Source of the DNA: Haloarculaceae archaeon
GTDB lineage: Archaea > Halobacteriota > Halobacteria > Halobacteriales > Haloarculaceae
Length of the DNA stretch: 8,501 nucleotides
NCBI GenBank assembly: GCA_018609945.1
Contig: JAHENO010000105.1
Span: forward strand, 1 to 8,501
Direction: 5' to 3'
The notes under the pieces were generated by a model. That model had not been told where the DNA came from and made no database searches. It worked only from the letters and a program-made list of their open reading frames with translations. Position numbers and translations under genes: made by a program. Below are positions 5,565 to 8,501 of the stretch, piece after piece; the first letter of the stretch is position 1; each line of letters starts with the position of its first letter.

Positions 5565-6809
5565 ATGAGCACGTCGCACGTAATCGTCGGTGATGGGATC
5601 GCGGGGAGTTCCGCGGCCGAGACCATCCGGGAACAAGATCCCGACGCGGACGTGACGGTCATCACCGACGAAGGGGAGGCACTCTACAACCGCATTCTCA
5701 TCAAGGAGTTCGCCAAGGGAAAACTGCCCGAGGCGCCCATCTCCATCCACGAACCCGGCTGGTACGCCGAGCGCGACATCGACCTCGAACTCGACACGTA
5801 CGTCACCGAGGTCGACCCCGACGCACACGAAATCTACACCCACGAGGGTGACGTTTACGAGTACGACAAACTCCTGGTGGCGACGGGGGGGACGCCGGCA
5901 CAACTCCCCGCGGGGAACTCCGACGCCGAGGGGATTCACCACTTCTGGACGTTCCAGGACGCGCGCTCGATCCGCGAGCACGCCGCCGAGGCGGAGACGG
6001 GGATTGTCGTCGGCGCGGGGCTGCTCGGAATCGACCTCGCGGCGGTCTGTGCCGCACAGGAGATTGACGCGCACTACCTGATGCGGGGCAATCGCTGGTG
6101 GCGGTACGCGCTCTCGCTGGACGGCGCCGAGATCATCCACGACGCCCTGGCGGAGAAGGGCGTCACGCCCGTCTTCGACTCCGGGGTCGACCACTTCGAG
6201 GTGGACGAGGAGGGCCACGTCACCGGCGCCGTCGACCCGAACGGCGAGCGCTACGACGGGGAGTTCGCCGGCGTGGCCATCGGGCTGAACTTCAACACCG
6301 AGTGGCTCCAGGGCAGCGGCGTCGAGTGTGACGGCGGCGTCGTCGTCGACGAGTACATGCAGACCAACGTCGAGGACATCTACGCCGCGGGCGACATCAC
6401 GCAGTTTTACGACGTACTCCTCGGGGACCGTACCCAGAACGGCGCCTGGGGATCGGCCAAAGAACAGGGCGCAACCGCCGGGAAGAACATGGTCGCCGAC
6501 GACGAAGCGGACGAGTTTCGCTGGGTGTCCTCCTACTCGATCACGCACTTCGATTTCCCCTTCCTCTCCTTTGGCCACCCGACGATCGGCGACGACGAGG
6601 CAGAACGCAAGTACTCCGAGGGCGAGTGGCGCCGCCTGACGTTCAGCGACGGCAAGCTCATCGGGGGCGTCCTCATCGGGGACCTCTCCCAGCAGTCGAC
6701 CTACAAACAGCTCATCCGCGAACAGCGCGACGTCGCGGACCAGAAGGACGTCCTCCTGGAGCAGAACGTCGACATCGACAAACTCGAACCGGCGCCCGAG
6801 GCAGAATAG
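5565..6809 (+). CDS. FAD/NAD(P)H-dependent oxidoreductase (pyridine nucleotide-disulfide reductase family, NirB/rubredoxin-reductase type)
   Basis: This 414-residue cytoplasmic flavoenzyme is expected to pass electrons from NAD(P)H to a partner protein or small acceptor. The FAD motif GDGIAG is at residues 9-14. An ATGGTP segment at 106-111 marks the end of the first flavin half. The nucleotide-binding motif GAGLLG is at 150-155, and the second FAD contact AAGDI is at 274-278. The C-terminal part from about 348 fits the reductase C-terminal domain of rubredoxin and nitrite reductases. There is no redox-active CxxxxC, so it is not a disulfide reductase. It lacks the sulfite/nitrite-reductase half and [Fe-S] motifs of NirB, so it is a stand-alone reductase. 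An unusual WWR at 178-180 follows the second nucleotide-binding beta strand. The acceptor is unknown, and no rubredoxin or ferredoxin gene lies in the window. Confidence 0.9.
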   Translation: MSTSHVIVGDGIAGSSAAETIREQDPDADVTVITDEGEALYNRILIKEFAKGKLPEAPISIHEPGWYAERDIDLELDTYVTEVDPDAHEIYTHEGDVYEYDKLLVATGGTPAQLPAGNSDAEGIHHFWTFQDARSIREHAAEAETGIVVGAGLLGIDLAAVCAAQEIDAHYLMRGNRWWRYALSLDGAEIIHDALAEKGVTPVFDSGVDHFEVDEEGHVTGAVDPNGERYDGEFAGVAIGLNFNTEWLQGSGVECDGGVVVDEYMQTNVEDIYAAGDITQFYDVLLGDRTQNGAWGSAKEQGATAGKNMVADDEADEFRWVSSYSITHFDFPFLSFGHPTIGDDEAERKYSEGEWRRLTFSDGKLIGGVLIGDLSQQSTYKQLIREQRDVADQKDVLLEQNVDIDKLEPAPEAE

Positions 6810-6901
6810 GACGACCAGGGGTGACCGCGCCCCGCGTCGGCCGCCGCCGGAGACGGCCAGGACCGACGGTCTTTTCTCCCGGCGTCGCCGACTCACCGGG
6901 C

Positions 6902-7309
6902 ATGGACGGCAGTACCGACATGACGCTGGCGTTCGACCTGGCCGCACTGAAGGAACTGGCCAAGCCGGACGCCGTCTTCAACGACGCCCGCCAGTGGACA
7001 GAGTACGTGGGCGTCGTCTCCGAGAAACCGACCTACGTGGTGACGAACTTCACCCGCAAACACCGCATCCGGCAGGATTTCTTCTCCGGGCCGCGCGGGC
7101 GCGAGGAGAGCCTCGAAAACGTCAAAGAGCAGTTCGACACCGAACGTCACGTCTTCGTCGGCACCGCCGAGGAGGACGAGCGGCTGGCCGAGGCCGTCGA
7201 CTGGGAGTACCTCGACATCCAGGCGGCCGCCGAGGCCGCCGGCTGGGACCTCGGCGAGGCCGAACCCGCGACGCAGGCCACCGAGGAGAGCCGCGACGAC
7301 TGGCCCTGA
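6902..7309 (+). CDS. DUF7124-like haloarchaeal protein
   Basis: The 135-residue product begins MDGSTDMTLAFDLAALKELA and has a strongly conserved-looking centre, TNFTRKHRIRQDFFSGPRG near residues 48-66, with clustered basic residues unusual for an acidic haloarchaeal protein. The tail is acidic and ends DDWP. I recall this as a haloarchaea-restricted family of unknown function. The basic patch could touch nucleic acid, but no known binding motif is present. The open frame extends upstream to 6626, but that part overlaps the oxidoreductase gene out of frame and is arginine-rich shadow sequence, so the ATG at 6902 is chosen. Confidence 0.8.
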   Translation: MDGSTDMTLAFDLAALKELAKPDAVFNDARQWTEYVGVVSEKPTYVVTNFTRKHRIRQDFFSGPRGREESLENVKEQFDTERHVFVGTAEEDERLAEAVDWEYLDIQAAAEAAGWDLGEAEPATQATEESRDDWP

Positions 7310-7312
7310 GGG

Positions 7313-7319
7313 TATTTAA
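7313..7319 (+). promoter_or_regulatory. TATA box of the 55-residue Cys protein gene
   Basis: TATTTAA, close to the archaeal consensus, begins 3 nt after the stop codon at 7309 and is centred about 27 nt before the ATG at 7343. The spacing predicts a leaderless transcript, so this gene has its own promoter despite its tight position behind the DUF7124-like gene. Confidence 0.7.
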
Positions 7320-7342
7320 CCCAGGCTGTCATCTGCCACCGT

Positions 7343-7510
7343 ATGATCGCCATCCAGAACGAGGAGACCGGGACGTGGCACCTGCTGGGGGCACGTGGCT
7401 GTGGCGAGTACCCCGACGGCCAGCGGTTCGACGCCACCTGGTCGAAGATCAGGGATCGCGTGGACCGCGACGCCGGCGACCGGTGTTCGAACTGTAACTG
7501 GCCCCGATAG
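7343..7510 (+). CDS. 55-residue haloarchaeal protein with C-terminal CSNC
   Basis: The product starts MIAIQNEETGTWHLLGARGC and ends RCSNCNWPR. Cys20 with Cys48 and Cys51, perhaps joined by His13, could bind one metal ion. That would be a C-CxxC site with a fourth ligand from histidine or a partner. The ORF is below many gene-calling cut-offs, but it is supported by a good TATA box at leaderless spacing, GC-rich third codon positions and a polypeptide with folded character. I recall similar short proteins in haloarchaea without an assigned function. Confidence 0.75.
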   Translation: MIAIQNEETGTWHLLGARGCGEYPDGQRFDATWSKIRDRVDRDAGDRCSNCNWPR

Positions 7511-7520
7511 CGAGGCCGTG

Positions 7521-7540
7521 GTGGGCTGTCGAGGGCCCAC
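7521..7540 (+). terminator. Hairpin after the 55-residue gene, possible terminator
   Basis: GTGGGC at 7521-7526 is inverted as GCCCAC at 7535-7540 around an 8-nt loop, starting 10 nt after the stop codon. No T-run follows, and archaeal termination depends mainly on T-runs, so the function is uncertain. Confidence 0.35.
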
Positions 7541-7682
7541 TGACTCGCCACAGCAACGTTCTGAATCCGGAATGAAGGGCGAACTTACTTCCGTGACCCA
7601 GGTACCTGTTCCACTATCCCGTTTTGCATGGGCCGATAAAAACGCCCAAAATCGGATGAACTCACACACACTATCGACGCGG

Positions 7683-7687
7683 TATTT
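7683..7687 (+). promoter_or_regulatory. TATA-like box of the zinc-ribbon gene at 7714
   Basis: TATTT within GGTATTTCCC lies about 29 nt before the ATG at 7714. It resembles the box of the preceding small gene (GGTATTTAAC). Spacing is right for a short-leader transcript. Confidence 0.5.
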
Positions 7688-7702
7688 CCCGGCACTCCCG
7701 TA

Positions 7703-7708
7703 GGGGAG
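7703..7708 (+). promoter_or_regulatory. Ribosome binding site of the zinc-ribbon gene
   Basis: GGGGAG ends 5 nt before the ATG at 7714, a good Shine-Dalgarno spacing. It supports that start over the later in-frame ATG at residue 29. Confidence 0.45.
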
Positions 7709-7713
7709 CATCG

Positions 7714-8028
7714 ATGTCTCGTAGCGAGCGAACCGGCCTCGCAGATGCTGTCGCCCTAGATACACAATCCCAACAAGCCCCCGATTACCAAGCCCCGATG
7801 ATCCTCGAATCAGTCACCCAGCACCTCGTCGACAGTTCAGACACGGAAGCGAGATTCGTCTGCCCGTTCTGTGGAGCGGCGTACCCAGCCTCGCGTCAGC
7901 TCTGTTCGCGGTGTGACGGCAATCTCGTGGTTCCAATCTCCAACTCGGAGGTATACGAAACCATCGTCCCGATGTGCGGGCTGGATTGTCGCCCGAGGAA
8001 TCGAGACAGCCAATCGAGTGCTTCGTAG
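7714..8028 (+). CDS. Zinc-ribbon protein of unknown function (104 residues)
   Basis: The protein has a polar N-terminal 25 residues, a short helix-like segment at about 28-41, then a zinc ribbon of the form CPFC...CSRC (Cys50, Cys53, Cys64, Cys67). Two further cysteines, at 88 and 92 (MCGLDC), follow a hydrophobic strand. Such ribbons usually serve structural or nucleic-acid/protein contact roles, and no catalytic domain is visible. The gene converges on the pterin dehydratase gene, whose stop is 39 bp away. Codon use is less GC-biased than in neighbouring genes, and the sequence just upstream is also richer in A and T, so this gene may be a later arrival. Confidence 0.75.
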   Translation: MSRSERTGLADAVALDTQSQQAPDYQAPMILESVTQHLVDSSDTEARFVCPFCGAAYPASRQLCSRCDGNLVVPISNSEVYETIVPMCGLDCRPRNRDSQSSAS

Positions 8029-8067
8029 TCTGCCCGGCGACGGAACAGCCGTGCTACCGGTGCAGTC

Positions 8068-8418
8068 TTACTGATACTCTTCGTGGATGCGGTCCATCCG
8101 CGCGGCCATCACGAAGTCGGCGTGGTGGAGGCCGTCGATCTTGTGGGTCCACATCTCGACGACCACCTCGCCCCACGAGAGGTGCAGGTCCGGGTGGTGC
8201 CACTCCTCCTCGGCGAGTTCGCCGACCTCGTAGGTGAACTCCAGGGCGTCCCGGAAGTCCTCGAACTCGTAGGTCCCCTCGAGGTGGTGTTCCTCGATTA
8301 TCTCCCAGACGTCCGTGTCGATCTGTTCGTACAGTTCCTGTAGCTCCTCGCCTTCCAGCGGGTCCTCGTCACTCGTGCACGCCTCACACTCCTGGTCCGC
8401 GAGCGCTTGTTCTGCCAT
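8068..8418 (-). CDS. Pterin-4a-carbinolamine dehydratase (4a-hydroxytetrahydrobiopterin dehydratase)
   Basis: This small cytoplasmic enzyme dehydrates 4a-hydroxytetrahydropterin to the quinonoid dihydropterin, recycling the cofactor of aromatic amino acid hydroxylases. A role in molybdopterin cofactor recycling has also been proposed for some homologues. The 116-residue length is normal. The signature is complete: EEWHHPDL at 71-78 with the catalytic His pair 74-75, W82 in the following LSWG segment, THKIDGL at 91-97 with H92, and D101. The N-terminal CEAC at 11-14 followed by PL matches the CxxC seen in many bacterial members. No phenylalanine hydroxylase gene is in the window. The ATG at 8418 has a TATA-like box 28 nt upstream. 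Confidence 0.95.
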   Translation of the reverse strand: MAEQALADQECEACTSDEDPLEGEELQELYEQIDTDVWEIIEEHHLEGTYEFEDFRDALEFTYEVGELAEEEWHHPDLHLSWGEVVVEMWTHKIDGLHHADFVMAARMDRIHEEYQ

Positions 8419-8443
8419 GGAGGGCGATACGGAGTCCAGTCAC

Positions 8444-8450
8444 GTAATAC
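8444..8450 (-). promoter_or_regulatory. TATA-like box of the pterin dehydratase gene
   Basis: On the minus strand the sequence reads GTATTAC, centred about 28 nt upstream of the ATG at 8418. That is the leaderless spacing. It lies just beyond the stop codon of the preceding minus-strand gene. Confidence 0.55.
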
Positions 8451-8458
8451 CGTCGCGT

Positions 8459-8501
8459 TCACTCCAGCAGGTCCCGCGCCGAGTTGGCACCGATCAGACC
8501 C
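8459..8501 (-). CDS. C-terminal end of an unidentified protein, cut by window edge
   Basis: The last bases, read on the minus strand, give GLIGANSARDLLE followed by TGA at 8461-8459. The 13 residues form a plausible helical C-terminus, and the stop lies 40 nt from the start of the pterin dehydratase gene on the same strand. A helix of this kind ends several TIM-barrel amidohydrolases, but 13 residues cannot identify the family. Confidence 0.45.
   Translation of the reverse strand, partial: GLIGANSARDLLE

Noticed and set aside
4589..5665. 358-codon minus-strand frame spanning the small Cys gene and DUF6149-like gene
   Set aside because: It is a different frame from both real genes and changes to Arg-rich shadow sequence over the DUF6149-like gene.
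5538..6947. 469-codon minus-strand frame opposite the FAD/NAD(P)H reductase
   Set aside because: The plus-strand frame has both nucleotide-binding motifs. The minus frame is its GC-driven mirror.
7316..7765. 149-codon minus-strand frame across the 7511-7713 gap
   Set aside because: It overlaps two better-supported plus-strand genes and has no motif. The 203-bp gap itself shows only a hairpin and the promoter of the next gene.

Overview
The window looks like chromosomal DNA from a halophilic archaeon (class Halobacteria). It is GC-rich, the proteins are strongly acidic, and starts often lie 25-30 nt downstream of TATA-like boxes with little or no leader. Several proteins match my recollection of haloarchaea-restricted families (DUF6149-like, DUF7124-like, tiny CxxC proteins). 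I cannot fix the genus from sequence alone.

Left edge (1-2415): a homoserine kinase gene (thrB, minus strand, C-terminus cut by the window edge) is divergent from a plus-strand FAD-dependent amine-oxidase/protoporphyrinogen-oxidase-like enzyme. Their 251-bp intergenic gap is unusual. It carries one operator-like palindrome next to thrB, then three successive GC-rich hairpins, all with 11-nt loops.

Accessory patch (about 2416-4620): this begins with an 88-nt foldback hairpin, followed by a visibly AT-richer non-coding stretch. Next comes a gene for a Tat-exported, low-complexity protein. It has three tandem 47-residue coiled-coil repeats and a C-terminal array of 22-residue beta-like LPxLNLS repeats. 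Directly after it lies a decayed toxin-antitoxin module: a 5'-truncated antitoxin tail, then a PIN-domain toxin gene (VapC type) broken by an in-frame TAG and lacking a nearby natural stop. This patch looks acquired or rearranged, and it is the least ordinary part of the window.

Conserved block (4671-8501): a 39-residue four-cysteine protein and a DUF6149-like protein are probably co-transcribed on the minus strand, divergent from a two-dinucleotide-domain FAD/NAD(P)H oxidoreductase. Next on the plus strand are a DUF7124-like protein, a 55-residue Cys protein with a clean TATA box, and a zinc-ribbon protein. A pterin-4a-carbinolamine dehydratase converges on these from the minus strand. The last 43 bases hold the C-terminal end of another minus-strand gene.

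No rRNA, tRNA, CRISPR array or complete transposase gene was seen. Apart from the probable minus-strand pair and the toxin-antitoxin remnant, the genes do not form one obvious pathway. I see no complete new defence or biosynthetic system. The best candidate for something undescribed is the repeat-built exported fibre-like protein with its flanking foldback and toxin-antitoxin debris.
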